A stretch of DNA of 54,400 nucleotides from Phocaeicola coprophilus DSM 18228 = JCM 13818 (lineage in GTDB: Bacteria > Bacteroidota > Bacteroidia > Bacteroidales > Bacteroidaceae), in assembly GCF_000157915.1 (NCBI RefSeq), contig NZ_EQ973632.1:201280-255679 (forward strand), written 5' to 3'. Positions 24,028 through 33,436 of this stretch are shown in pieces (position 1 is the stretch's first letter; the number at the start of each line of letters is the position of its first letter). A model generated the notes under the pieces. The model did no database searches and was not told the DNA's origin. It saw only the letters and a program-made list of their open reading frames with translations. The position numbers and the translations under genes were made by a program.

Positions 24028-26403
24028 ATGAAAACATTTCAATATGCAATGCGCTTTTTACTGCGCGCACGTTCTTACACCTTGATTAATCTGCTGGGAC
24101 TGGCATTCAGCCTGGCCTGCTGTATTGTGCTGCTCCGTTACATTCACCGCGAATATACGGTTGATGTGCATTGTGTGGATCGGAACGAAGTCTATGCAGT
24201 CCGGGTAGATATGGAGGGCAATTCATACTGGGGAGCTTATTCAGTCTATCAGGACAGTATCCTGATTGCTCCGGAGCTGATTGATGTAACTTGTCGCTTC
24301 ACTCCGCTGGACAATGATTATCTGATCAGCGACGGTCACCGTTACTCTTGTGCGGCATTGGCTACGGACAGTACCTTTTTCCGCCTGTTTTCTTTCCGTA
24401 CGGTGCAGGGAGAGCAAGACCTGAACGATCCTTCATCGGTTATACTGACCGAGGGTTATGCACACAGACTGTTCGGCAAAGAGAATCCCATTGGCAAAAC
24501 CATCCGTTATTCCAATGGAAAGGATTTTGTGGTCAAGGGAGTGATTGCCAAGCCCGAGAACAAGGCCTGGCTGAATTTTGATCTTCTCTTGCCTGACACT
24601 CCTTCTAATCACTGGGAGCGGATGCCGCTTGAACTTTATCGTTTCGTAGCAGGGGCAGACATGGACCAGATTAACCGCATTGGAAGTTATCCTCGCCGGG
24701 TCAATCCGCACTGGCCGGATGATACGCGTATGTACACCTTCAGTCTGGTTCCCCTGAAAGAATGCTATTGGTCTGGACTGAAAACAACGGAGGAGGGGCA
24801 TATTTATGTCTGGGGCGACCGGGCGCAGCTTCGTATCTTTATCAGTCTCTGTGTACTTCTGTTGCTGACAGGCATTCTGAACTTTATCAATCTTTATTTG
24901 ATCTTTATGCTCAAGCGTACCCATGAGTACGGCATACGCAGGGTGTTCGGTGCAGGAAAATTCCGGATGTTTTCCCATATTTTTGTGGAGAACCTGCTGC
25001 TGTCGGCTTTTGCCGTCCTGCTTGCCTGGGGACTGATTGAACTTACCCGGATACCGGTGGAACACTTCTTTGGGTTCAGTTTTCCCTATACGGCATTCGA
25101 CTGGCAGCTTTCTCTGGCCCTGCTGTTTCTTTTGCCTTTGGTGGCTTCTCTTTATCCTTATTTCCGTTTTACCCGTATCCAGCCTTCTGTCAGCATACGT
25201 TCTGTCAGTACAGGCAACCGTTCGGTACGTGCACGTATGTTTCTGCTGTTCCTGCAATATACAGTAACCTTTCTGCTGGTTGTCATAGCCATCTATTTCA
25301 ACCGCCAGCTTGATCTGATGCTGCACACGGATCCCGGATACCGGACGGAGAATATTCTGGTGGCCAGTCTTGTACACGAGTCAAAGGATTATTCTTCCTA
25401 TCCTGATAAGGAAAGTATCGAGGTCCGCAGGAACCGGGTCCGTCAGATTGATGCCATGGTGGGAGAATGTCCGGATATTGACTGCTGGATGGTGGATTAT
25501 TCCTGCCTGGCTCCGAGTGACTATGGAACCAATTTCATCGGAAAGGACGGTCGCAAGGCTTTTCTGCATATATGGTATGCCAGTCCTGTTTTCTTCCGGC
25601 TTTATGATCTTCATGTTGTGGAGGGAAGTCTTCCTTCGCTGACTGGAGATGAGGGAAATGAGGATTATTACGTTGTCAACCGGGCCGGCCTGAAGGCTCT
25701 TGGATATGATTCCTGCCAGGGGGCTTATGTCATAGCAGAATCTGACCAGCAAAGAGGCAGCAATCCGAAGCTGCATCCCATTGTGGCAGTCATTGATGAT
25801 TACTACGACGGACATATCAGTACCGGCGTACGTCCGATGATATTTCAGGTCATGAAACGCTCTTCAGGTGATATCTACAGCATCTCTTTCCGTCCGGGAC
25901 GTCTGCCGGCAGTGCTGGATTACCTGAAGAAAGTGGAGCGTGAAGCATATGGTATGGAAGAATTTGAGTATATACTTTTTTCCGACAAGGTAAAACAGAT
26001 GTATGCAGCCGACCGCCAGCTGGCTGTTCTTTACAGTGCATTTGCTTTCATGGCCATTGTGGTTTCCTGCCTGGGACTGTTCGGTATCTCGTTGTTCGAC
26101 ATTCGCCAGCGTTATCGTGAAATAGCGATCCGTAAGGTACATGGAGCACGTCTGTCGGATCTTTACCGTCTGTTGCTCCGGAAATATCTGCTGATTCTGG
26201 GCGGAGCATTTCTGATATCCATTCCTTTGTCAGGATATGTTATCCATCTGTACACCCTCGATATGGTGGTCAAGGCTTCACTGAATGCCGGTATTTTCCT
26301 GCTGGCTTTGCTTGTGGTCGGCCTGATTTCCATCGGAACCTTGCTCTGGCAAGTCCGTAAGGCAACCCGCATCAGTCCGGCAAATGTAATGAGAAGTGAA
26401 TAG
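24028..26403 (+). CDS. MacB/FtsX-type ABC permease 1
   Basis: 791 aa with an N-terminal membrane segment (INLLGLAFSLACCIVLLRYI), a large extracytoplasmic MacB_PCD-like domain, a group of three membrane segments near residues 275-390, another segment near 405-425, a second extracytoplasmic domain and three final membrane segments (about 675-785). This doubled FtsX layout is a whole transmembrane unit in one chain. The end RISPANVMRSE is the typical FtsX tail. There is no ATP-binding domain, so it must use the separate ATPase at 31580-32257 or another. Type VII ABC systems of this kind move substrates from the periplasm outward by mechanotransmission. Confidence 0.88.
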   Translation: MKTFQYAMRFLLRARSYTLINLLGLAFSLACCIVLLRYIHREYTVDVHCVDRNEVYAVRVDMEGNSYWGAYSVYQDSILIAPELIDVTCRFTPLDNDYLISDGHRYSCAALATDSTFFRLFSFRTVQGEQDLNDPSSVILTEGYAHRLFGKENPIGKTIRYSNGKDFVVKGVIAKPENKAWLNFDLLLPDTPSNHWERMPLELYRFVAGADMDQINRIGSYPRRVNPHWPDDTRMYTFSLVPLKECYWSGLKTTEEGHIYVWGDRAQLRIFISLCVLLLLTGILNFINLYLIFMLKRTHEYGIRRVFGAGKFRMFSHIFVENLLLSAFAVLLAWGLIELTRIPVEHFFGFSFPYTAFDWQLSLALLFLLPLVASLYPYFRFTRIQPSVSIRSVSTGNRSVRARMFLLFLQYTVTFLLVVIAIYFNRQLDLMLHTDPGYRTENILVASLVHESKDYSSYPDKESIEVRRNRVRQIDAMVGECPDIDCWMVDYSCLAPSDYGTNFIGKDGRKAFLHIWYASPVFFRLYDLHVVEGSLPSLTGDEGNEDYYVVNRAGLKALGYDSCQGAYVIAESDQQRGSNPKLHPIVAVIDDYYDGHISTGVRPMIFQVMKRSSGDIYSISFRPGRLPAVLDYLKKVEREAYGMEEFEYILFSDKVKQMYAADRQLAVLYSAFAFMAIVVSCLGLFGISLFDIRQRYREIAIRKVHGARLSDLYRLLLRKYLLILGGAFLISIPLSGYVIHLYTLDMVVKASLNAGIFLLALLVVGLISIGTLLWQVRKATRISPANVMRSE

Positions 26404-26429
26404 AATGAAAACTAGAAAAAAGAAGTATT

Positions 26430-28835
26430 ATGATCAGACACTATTTGAAGGTTGCCATGCGCAATCTGTGGAAATATAAGACACAACATTTGATTTCTTT
26501 AGCAGGAGTGGGAGTAGCCTTGCTGTGTTTCAGCATTTGCCTTTACCTGGTCCGCTATGTCTACGATCTCGATCATTGTTTTGAGAATTATGACCGGATT
26601 GCTGAGCTGAGCCTTTATGAGGAAAATGACAAGGGGGTGTCAATGTCTACACCTGTCACTCTTGCCGAGGAACTGCGTCTGAAGAAGCAGGACGGGATTG
26701 AAGCCTTCTGTGTGGTTGACCATCCCTATAGGGATCGGCCTTTCAATGTGGAGGTGAAAGACGGTAAACAGCTGCCTTACACTTTCAATGTGGCAGAGAC
26801 GGATTCATCCTTTTTTCAGGTGCTGGCTCCCCAGGTTTTGTGCGGTTCGGCTGCCGTTGCCAAGGTGACACCAAACTCACTGGTCGTGACTGAAAGCATG
26901 GCACGACGGGTATATGGTGATATCCGTCAGGCAATCGGAAAGCAGCTGGTGATGACCCGCCGGCTGTCCACTTCGCCCGATTCCACTCCCCGTACCGGCG
27001 GCATAGTCTATACCGTACAGGCGGTCATTGCGGATATTCCGATGAACAACAGCATTTCTTTTCTGAGCCGTCTGGATATGTTTAGCTTGAACGATTCAGA
27101 AGGAATCATACAGAGCGATGCCCGTTATTCGGTCATCGGTTCGCAAACGTTTGCCCTGCTTCGGGAAGGAGTAACGCCGCAAGACCTGAATGAACAATTC
27201 CGCAGGAGCAAGGTGACTCACCATTATTTTGACAGGGACTACAATGTGGCCGTTTATCCGATGGGAGCCAGACTTCTGGAGAAAGGTGCTCTTCCGGTAA
27301 TAGCTCTGGTGACAGGCATAGCCGGAATGCTGATTCTGTTGGTGGCTTTGCTTAATTTCTATCATCTGATGGTCGGATCTTTCCTGACCCGTGTCCGTGA
27401 GTTCTGTATCCGGCAGATGACAGGAGCTACTGCTTCCGGACTTTTTCTTCAGTTGTTTGTACAATCGGCTTTGCTGATATTGCTGGCAGGACTGTTGACT
27501 TGCATCTGTATTGAAGTCATGGATCCCTGGCTTCAAATGGAAGTGACAGACATATCCTTACAGATTGATTCCATTGAGCTGATGAAACAGACCTTTGAAT
27601 ATCTGGCAGGTCTGCTGGCTGTTTCTGCTCTGCTCTGCCTGTTTGTTGTGTGGAAGGTACGCCGTATTTCTGTACATGCCGGAGTGGTCAGCGGTGTGCG
27701 TCGGAGTGGAAAAAGGCGGTTGCGGAATATGTTGCTGGGCATACAGCTGTTTATCTGCTGGGTATTCATTTCGCTGGCAGCCGCTCTTTACCTGCAATCG
27801 GATATGACAGGACGCACTTTGTTCAACACACTGACCATCCGGGAAAAAGAACAGATTCTGAGTGTTCCGATGGATTTCTCCTTTATGAATGCGGCCCAGA
27901 AGAAAGATCTGATCCATCAGTTTGAAGTTCTTCCGGGAGTAATGGAGGTACTTCCTTCGGATGTCAACTATCTGAAAGGCATGTCGAGTACGGGTATGTT
28001 TACGGAGAAAGGCAACAGGGACAGTTATGTAGCTGTAAATGTCATGCGCATTACGTCGGGTTTCTTCCACTTCATGCACATTCCGATGTTGTCGGGACAA
28101 TCAGTCCGCGAGCCTGCAGATCTGGTGGCAGATGAAGCATTGTCCAAACGGATCGGAAAGGAAGTTCTGGGAAAACCACTTTATAATTTTGATGAAACGC
28201 CCTATCTGGTCAAGGGAGTCTGTCAGACTTTTGTAACCAATGTATACCGCGAGAGCGAAGGATTTATTTTTATGCTGACCGATTTTGATGATTATTGCGG
28301 ACATTGTTATGTGAAGTGTAAGGACGGACAGGCTGAAGCCGTACGTGAGGGAATCCGGACGATCCTGAAGAAGAATCTGCCGGAAAGTGTGGAAGTCCGG
28401 ATCGGGACCTTTATGGATGACATAAGTGAATCGCAGGTACTGGAATTCAAGTTGCGTGGGGTTATTCTGTTCTTCTCGGTGGTTGCTCTGGTTATTTCAC
28501 TGCTGGGAGTCTATTCGGCTGTGACCATTGATACGGAATCTCGCCGGAAGGAAATGGCTATCCGTAAGATCAACGGAGCCGGTGTACGGCAGATCGTAAT
28601 GCTCTTCGCGCGTTTCTATATCATTCTGCTGGCTTTGACAGCTGTACTGGGATTTGCGCTGGTGGAATTCCTGTTGCGTGCACTCAGCGGCATGTATACG
28701 GTTTTCTTCCATCACGGGGCAGGGTTCTATCTTTGTATTTTCCTGCTGGTTTCCCTGTTTGTCGCCATCACGGTAGCCTTCCGCATCTGGCAGGTTTCAC
28801 GGGTCAATCCGGCTGAAGAGATTAAACGGGAGTGA
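26430..28835 (+). CDS. MacB/FtsX-type ABC permease 2
   Basis: 801 aa, same doubled FtsX architecture as its neighbours. The N-terminal segment is LISLAGVGVALLCFSICLYLV. Further membrane groups lie near residues 285-400, 430-450 and 680-795; two periplasmic domains fall between them. It ends RVNPAEEIKRE, the same ending as permease 3 apart from one residue. Its first approximately 25 codons share a 20-nt identical stretch with permease 3 (26478-26497 and 29206-29225), pointing to tandem duplication. It follows permease 1 by 26 nt. The conserved ESRRKEMAIRKINGAGVRQI segment before the last helices is the coupling-helix region that would contact the ATPase. Confidence 0.88.
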   Translation: MIRHYLKVAMRNLWKYKTQHLISLAGVGVALLCFSICLYLVRYVYDLDHCFENYDRIAELSLYEENDKGVSMSTPVTLAEELRLKKQDGIEAFCVVDHPYRDRPFNVEVKDGKQLPYTFNVAETDSSFFQVLAPQVLCGSAAVAKVTPNSLVVTESMARRVYGDIRQAIGKQLVMTRRLSTSPDSTPRTGGIVYTVQAVIADIPMNNSISFLSRLDMFSLNDSEGIIQSDARYSVIGSQTFALLREGVTPQDLNEQFRRSKVTHHYFDRDYNVAVYPMGARLLEKGALPVIALVTGIAGMLILLVALLNFYHLMVGSFLTRVREFCIRQMTGATASGLFLQLFVQSALLILLAGLLTCICIEVMDPWLQMEVTDISLQIDSIELMKQTFEYLAGLLAVSALLCLFVVWKVRRISVHAGVVSGVRRSGKRRLRNMLLGIQLFICWVFISLAAALYLQSDMTGRTLFNTLTIREKEQILSVPMDFSFMNAAQKKDLIHQFEVLPGVMEVLPSDVNYLKGMSSTGMFTEKGNRDSYVAVNVMRITSGFFHFMHIPMLSGQSVREPADLVADEALSKRIGKEVLGKPLYNFDETPYLVKGVCQTFVTNVYRESEGFIFMLTDFDDYCGHCYVKCKDGQAEAVREGIRTILKKNLPESVEVRIGTFMDDISESQVLEFKLRGVILFFSVVALVISLLGVYSAVTIDTESRRKEMAIRKINGAGVRQIVMLFARFYIILLALTAVLGFALVEFLLRALSGMYTVFFHHGAGFYLCIFLLVSLFVAITVAFRIWQVSRVNPAEEIKRE

Positions 28836-28870
28836 CGGAGCGGGCAGACGATCCGGGCTCAATGAGCAGA

Positions 28871-29024
28871 CGAATCGCGTGTTTCATCAGTACGAAACTT
28901 GAGTTCCACCAGGTCGAAACAACAGTTCCACCAGGGCGAAATAAAAGTTCCACTAAGATGAAATAAAAGTTCCACCTAGTCGAAACAAAAGTTTCATCTG
29001 GTCGAAACAACAGTTTTGTCAGGA
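28871..29024. repeat. 22-bp tandem repeat array between permease genes
   Basis: Seven consecutive 22-bp units start at 28871, 28893, 28915, 28937, 28959, 28981 and 29003; a decayed eighth may start at 29025. The core of the best copies is CGAAACAACAGTTCCACCAG (first 20 bases of a unit). Copies differ at several positions. Each unit contains GAAAC/T and GTTCC/GTTTC arms that are partly inverted. The array lies in the 322-bp gap between permeases 2 and 3, inside the presumed operon. The 22-bp length is not a multiple of three, so it is not a coding repeat. Confidence 0.85.
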
Positions 29025-29157
29025 CGATACAGGCAAAACCTTTGCAGAAAGTCTCCGGATCGTTTGTAGAAGTAAGCTCCTTCATGCATTCTGTTGAAAG
29101 AAACGGAAGAAATATGAAAGAAACAAATTATATAAGAACGAATCAAATTATGTTAAG

Positions 29158-31470
29158 ATGATATTACACTATTTGAAAGTAGCTCTGCGCAATCTGAGAA
29201 AAAACAAGACACAACATTTGATTTCAGCTTTGTGTCTGGCCATCGGGATTCTGACTTTCTCGTTCATGCTGTGTTTTGTGTATACAGTGGGTGAGGAAGA
29301 AGAATATATCGGAGGTGAACGGGCTATGAGGCTGATGATCAGTAAAAAGGATTTTGCCGGTGATGTTCCCTGCGTGGAGGAAGATTTCCGGGCACTGAAA
29401 AGTCAGACGTCCGGTATGCTGGAAGGTTGGGCCGTTTTCTCTTATGAGGCTGAAATGGAGGTGGAAGTGGTGGAAAAGGACGGGCGCGAAACGCCGTACA
29501 AGGTAACTTATAAAGTTGCGACTCCTGCTACTTTCCCTTTCTGGAAACTGCCTCTGCTTTACGGTTCCCGTCTGCCGGAACGGGAAGATGAAATCATTGT
29601 TTCCACTTCCTTTGCCCGCCGGATGGCCGGCAGTGAGAATCCTGTCGGACGGATTGTCCGGCTGGCTTCGCTGACTCCGGCAAATGGTATTACGGATTAT
29701 CGCATCGTGAATGTGGTGGCAGAGAAAGAGAAAGGCGGTTCTCCGAGAACGGAATGCTGGTTCCCTCTGGAGATGAAGCCGAAGACCTGGCTGCAGATGT
29801 ATGCCCTGAGTAAAGAGGGAGTTTCTTCAGAGTCGTTGGAGAAATATCTGGCAGGAGTCAGCTGGGTACGTGGAGATGGAACGATGATCGTAGAAGCCAG
29901 TTCGCTCAAGGAAATGGCAGAAAACCGGAATACGGATCTGGTTCAGTTTTTCCTGCTCTTCATTTCTTCGCTGATTCTGGTATCGGGACTGATCAATTTC
30001 CTGAAATTTACTTTCCAGCAGTTTTATGTCCGTCAGCGGGAACTGGCGCTGCGTAAATGTGTCGGTTCTGGTTCAAAAGGCCTTTTTCTGTTGTTGTTTT
30101 TTGAAGTATTTATCATGCTGACCATAGCCTGGTTTCTTTCCTTGCTGATGGGAGAGGTGGTAATGCCGCTGGCCCGTACCTGGCTTCCTGCAGAACACAT
30201 TTTCTGGTTGTCTGCTTCGGCGGTCTATCGTCTGCACATCCTTGTTTATCTCGGAACTTTGTTGCTTTGTATTCCTCTGTTGCTGATTCCGGTGTGGCGG
30301 GTCCGTAAGGTCAGTCTGATCCGTCTGATTCCTGTCACCGGCGGAAAACATGTTTTCCGTTCCCTGATGATCGGCATTCAGCTTGTAGTGTGCATCTTTT
30401 TCCTGGGAGCTATGATGGTGGTTCATTTGTCTTATGCCGAACTCTTCGGAAAGACGTATGCCCCTCTGAGTCCTGCTGAAGAAGAACGGTGTCTTTCCCT
30501 TTCGGTGAATTCGGAACGTATGCGCCAGAACTGGGATGAGATTCGTTCCGGACTGACCGCCCTGCCGGGTATTGAACGTCTGGTTACACTGGGTGATGAA
30601 ACTTTGGACAGAAATCAGTTCTCTTATCTGTATACATCTTATGAAAAGGCAGACCATTCAAAGGTGAGTGTTACCGTAGCTCAGGGAGATCCGGCTTATT
30701 TTGATTTCTTCCGTATTCCGATGAACGGGAAGCCGATGGAGGCCGACACTGAAGGATATGTTTATATCTGTCAATCCTTTTCAGATCTGTTGCAGACTGA
30801 ACAGACGGATGGAACAGTGGTACTTGACGGGAGAAGCTATCGGATTGCAGGAGTATATCCGGATCTCTACAAACAGGTAATTCTGGATGGACAGGCCAAC
30901 CTTTCCGTGTTTTTCCCTTCCTCGCAGGCAGCTTCCTGCCTGTTGAAGATTGCACCCGGAAACGATGTTGATCAGGTGACGGAACAAGTCATTGCGTTGT
31001 GTCGCCGGTATGTTCCGGAGACATTACCGCTGGAGATTCACAGGCTGACGGATGTCCGGCAGACACAAGCTGCTACAATCGGGATGATGAAATCTTCCAT
31101 GGGAGTGTTGGCGCTCATCTGTGTTCTGCTGGTTGTCCTGAGTGTATATTCTTCGGTTACAATGGATGCGGAAGCACGAAGAAAAGAAGTTGCCATACGC
31201 AAGATTAACGGAGCTTCTCCCCGGGATATCGGTATATTATTTGCACGCGGTTATGTCGTGATCTTTCTGGTTGCTTTCGTTGTGACTTATCCGGTGCTGA
31301 GGCTTGCTATGATTCAGACATTGAGTGATTCCGGTCTGCAGTCCGTTTACGGTTGGGGATGGGGAGTGTGTCTGTTTTTTGTAATCGCCTGCCTGATCGG
31401 AATGACTGCCTGCTGGCAGATCCTCCGGATTATGTGGTTGAATCCGGTAGAAGAAATCAAGAGAGAGTGA
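29158..31470 (+). CDS. MacB/FtsX-type ABC permease 3
   Basis: 770 aa, the third doubled FtsX permease. It begins MILHYLKVALRNLRKNKTQH, with membrane segment LISALCLAIGILTFSFMLCFV. Later membrane groups lie near residues 265-385, 400-420 and 645-765. The pre-helix coupling motif is EARRKEVAIRKINGASPRDI and the C-terminus is WLNPVEEIKRE. It lacks an ATPase domain. It is separated from permease 2 by the 22-bp repeat array and from the ATPase gene by 109 nt that include a small hairpin. Its periplasmic domains differ clearly from those of permeases 1 and 2, so substrate contacts may differ. Confidence 0.87.
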   Translation: MILHYLKVALRNLRKNKTQHLISALCLAIGILTFSFMLCFVYTVGEEEEYIGGERAMRLMISKKDFAGDVPCVEEDFRALKSQTSGMLEGWAVFSYEAEMEVEVVEKDGRETPYKVTYKVATPATFPFWKLPLLYGSRLPEREDEIIVSTSFARRMAGSENPVGRIVRLASLTPANGITDYRIVNVVAEKEKGGSPRTECWFPLEMKPKTWLQMYALSKEGVSSESLEKYLAGVSWVRGDGTMIVEASSLKEMAENRNTDLVQFFLLFISSLILVSGLINFLKFTFQQFYVRQRELALRKCVGSGSKGLFLLLFFEVFIMLTIAWFLSLLMGEVVMPLARTWLPAEHIFWLSASAVYRLHILVYLGTLLLCIPLLLIPVWRVRKVSLIRLIPVTGGKHVFRSLMIGIQLVVCIFFLGAMMVVHLSYAELFGKTYAPLSPAEEERCLSLSVNSERMRQNWDEIRSGLTALPGIERLVTLGDETLDRNQFSYLYTSYEKADHSKVSVTVAQGDPAYFDFFRIPMNGKPMEADTEGYVYICQSFSDLLQTEQTDGTVVLDGRSYRIAGVYPDLYKQVILDGQANLSVFFPSSQAASCLLKIAPGNDVDQVTEQVIALCRRYVPETLPLEIHRLTDVRQTQAATIGMMKSSMGVLALICVLLVVLSVYSSVTMDAEARRKEVAIRKINGASPRDIGILFARGYVVIFLVAFVVTYPVLRLAMIQTLSDSGLQSVYGWGWGVCLFFVIACLIGMTACWQILRIMWLNPVEEIKRE

Positions 31471-31522
31471 AGCCGGATGGATATGGGACAGCGCAGGTAC
31501 AAAAGAAATTTGTGAGTGAGAT

Positions 31523-31539
31523 AATCCTTCAGAAGGATT
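31523..31539 (+). other. Small intercistronic hairpin before the ATPase gene
   Basis: AATCCTT (31523-31529) and AAGGATT (31533-31539) form a perfect 7-bp stem with a CAG loop. There is no T run beyond A-rich DNA, so it looks like an mRNA processing or stability element rather than a terminator. Confidence 0.4.
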
Positions 31540-31579
31540 GGAAAAAAGATTATTATTGGTTTTTAGATATTCAATTAAG

Positions 31580-32257
31580 ATGATGATTAAGACAGTAAAT
31601 TTACAGAAGGTATTCCGCACGGATGAGGTGGAAACCTGGGCATTGAACAATGTGAACATTGAAATTCAGGAAGGTGAGTTTGTGGCTATTATGGGACCGT
31701 CCGGTTGCGGCAAGTCTACTTTGCTCAACATTCTAGGTCTGCTGGACAATCCGACAGGAGGAGAATACCGCCTGAACGGGGAGGATGTTTCAACGTATAC
31801 CGAAGCGCAGCGTACGGCTTTGCGCAAGGGAGTAATCGGATTTGTATTCCAGAGTTTCAATCTGATTGACGAACTGAATGTGTATGAAAACATTGAGTTG
31901 CCGTTGTTGTATATGGGTGTTTCGGCCTCTGAGCGCAAACGCAGGGTAGAAGATGCCATGAACCGGATGGCCATTGCACACCGGGTGAAACATTTCCCCC
32001 AGCAGTTGTCGGGCGGACAACAGCAGCGTGTGGCAATAGCCCGTGCCGTAGTGACTAATCCCAAGCTGATTCTGGCCGATGAGCCTACGGGTAATCTGGA
32101 TTCCAAGAACGGTAAGGAAGTGATGGATCTGCTGACCGAACTCAACAAGGAAGGAACCACCATCGTGATGGTAACCCACTCTCAGCATGATGCCGGCTAT
32201 GCCGATCGCGTCATAAATCTGTTCGACGGTCAGGTCGTGACGGATGTGACCCTATAA
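31580..32257 (+). CDS. ABC transporter ATP-binding protein (MacB/LolD type)
   Basis: 225 aa from the ATG at 31580 ([20 protein letters not shown]); a TTG further upstream would add an unlikely 14-residue extension. All ABC motifs are present: Walker [13 protein letters not shown]-loop VFQSFNLI, signature [15 protein letters not shown], Walker [14 protein letters not shown] and switch His in MVTHSQHD. Its length and sequence resemble LolD and the MacB nucleotide-binding domain, which pair with FtsX-type permeases. It is the only ATPase in an operon with three full-size permeases, so it probably serves all of them. A strong terminator follows. Confidence 0.93.
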   Translation: MMIKTVNLQKVFRTDEVETWALNNVNIEIQEGEFVAIMGPSGCGKSTLLNILGLLDNPTGGEYRLNGEDVSTYTEAQRTALRKGVIGFVFQSFNLIDELNVYENIELPLLYMGVSASERKRRVEDAMNRMAIAHRVKHFPQQLSGGQQQRVAIARAVVTNPKLILADEPTGNLDSKNGKEVMDLLTELNKEGTTIVMVTHSQHDAGYADRVINLFDGQVVTDVTL

Positions 32258-32273
32258 GCTCAATGGCCGTGAA

Positions 32274-32328
32274 AGTCTGTCAGCAAGGTTCCCGGATTCC
32301 CGGTCTGACCTTGTTGACAGACTTTTTG
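32274..32328 (+). terminator. Intrinsic terminator of the efflux operon
   Basis: A 16-bp stem (32274-32289 with 32308-32323, one G-T pair) followed by a T run. It ends the tolC-to-ATPase operon. Confidence 0.9.
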
Positions 32329-32356
32329 CCGGGAGTAAACAAGATAACAGTTTCAT

Positions 32357-32387
32357 TTTGTTTTTATCAATCGAATGAGTACCTTTG
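32357..32387 (+). promoter_or_regulatory. Bacteroides-type promoter for Sel1-repeat gene
   Basis: TTTG (32357-32360), 19-bp spacer, TACCTTTG (32380-32387): an essentially perfect -33/-7 pair, 51 nt upstream of the ATG at 32439. Confidence 0.8.
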
Positions 32388-32438
32388 AATCGTCTTTGAA
32401 AAACAGGCTCTATCAATGTAATCTAATCATTTAAGCAT

Positions 32439-33395
32439 ATGAAAAAACAACGGATTCTGCTCGTCGGGATTATTTCTGTAGGGGTTATAGCCCTGCTTAT
32501 TCTTTTCGGATGGCTTTTCCGGAAACCTTTGTACCGGCTCAGTCTGGGAGATATTGATGCACGTTATCGTTCGGCCATGCTGGCTTATCAGGAGCACCGT
32601 TATGCGGATGCCCGCAAGGAACTTGCCCCGCTGGCCCGCCTGGATACGGCAAAATGTGCCCAGTTCCTGCTGGGAGACCTGCTGTACCGGGGTGAAGGAG
32701 GACCGGCAGATCTTCCGGAAGCCTTGAATCTTTTTCTGATGGCTGCCCGTCAGGAGCACGTCGATGCGCAGGCCAATGCCGGTTTTATGTATACGTATGG
32801 ACTGGGTACCCGTCAGGATTTCGGAGAAGCCATGGACTGGCTTTACCGGGCAGCTCTCCGGGGAAATCCGAAAGCTCAGCTGGGAATGGGGAATCTTTAT
32901 AAGAACGGCTGGGGACCTGTACGCAATGAACAGGCTGCTCTCAACTGGTATCGCCGGGCCGCGGCTCACGGCAATTCGGATGCCATGAACAACATCGGAT
33001 ACATGTACCGGAACGGACTGGGGGTACCTCGTAATTATGAAGAAGCCCTGTTCTGGTTTCAGAAGGCGGCTAATCTGGGAAATTCTTCCGCACAGTATAA
33101 CATCGGTAATCTGTATTGCTGGGGCAAGGGGGTAGATAAAGACATTGTTCAGGGAGCCCGATGGATGCTTAAATCGGCTCTTCAGGAAAATGCTCCTGCC
33201 CAATATAACCTTGCGAGAATGTACCAGTGGGGAAAAGGAGTGGAAAAGAATCAGGAAGAAGCAATGAAGTGGTATCGCCGGGCTGCGGCTCAGGGACACG
33301 AAAAAGCCATGCTGGCATTGGCCAGACTGGAGAAGAATGAAACCGTCGAAGAGCGGGATTCCACATTTATGCCCGATGAAGGCTGGCCGGAATGA
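32439..33395 (+). CDS. Membrane-anchored Sel1-like repeat protein
   Basis: 318 aa. An N-terminal membrane anchor (ILLVGIISVGVIALLILFGWLF) is followed by about six Sel1-like repeats of 36 residues from about residue 90 to 300. Examples are AQLGMGNLYKNGWGPVRNEQ, AMNNIGYMYRNGLGVPRNYE and AQYNLARMYQWGKGVEKNQE. Sel1 repeats are alpha-solenoids that mediate protein-protein contact. The repeats would lie in the periplasm given one N-terminal anchor with a short basic cytoplasmic end. It has its own promoter and terminator, so it is monocistronic. The partner is unknown. Confidence 0.88.
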   Translation: MKKQRILLVGIISVGVIALLILFGWLFRKPLYRLSLGDIDARYRSAMLAYQEHRYADARKELAPLARLDTAKCAQFLLGDLLYRGEGGPADLPEALNLFLMAARQEHVDAQANAGFMYTYGLGTRQDFGEAMDWLYRAALRGNPKAQLGMGNLYKNGWGPVRNEQAALNWYRRAAAHGNSDAMNNIGYMYRNGLGVPRNYEEALFWFQKAANLGNSSAQYNIGNLYCWGKGVDKDIVQGARWMLKSALQENAPAQYNLARMYQWGKGVEKNQEEAMKWYRRAAAQGHEKAMLALARLEKNETVEERDSTFMPDEGWPE

Positions 33396-33408
33396 GTTTC
33401 CGGCCTCG

Positions 33409-33436
33409 GGCCGTCTTTGGAAGGCGGCCTTTATTT
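33409..33436. terminator. Terminator between convergent Sel1 and DUF2721 genes
   Basis: GGCCGTCTT (33409-33417) pairs with AAGGCGGCC (33421-33429, one G-T pair) around a TGG loop. A T-rich stretch follows on the plus strand. Confidence 0.7.

Noticed and set aside
28871-29024. CRISPR array
   Set aside because: The units are directly adjacent without spacers of unique sequence, and no cas gene is present.
28822-29085. 87-codon minus-strand frame through the 22-bp repeat
   Set aside because: Its Phe/Trp/Val-rich repeated text is a by-product of the tandem repeat. The unit is not a multiple of three and copies change frame.
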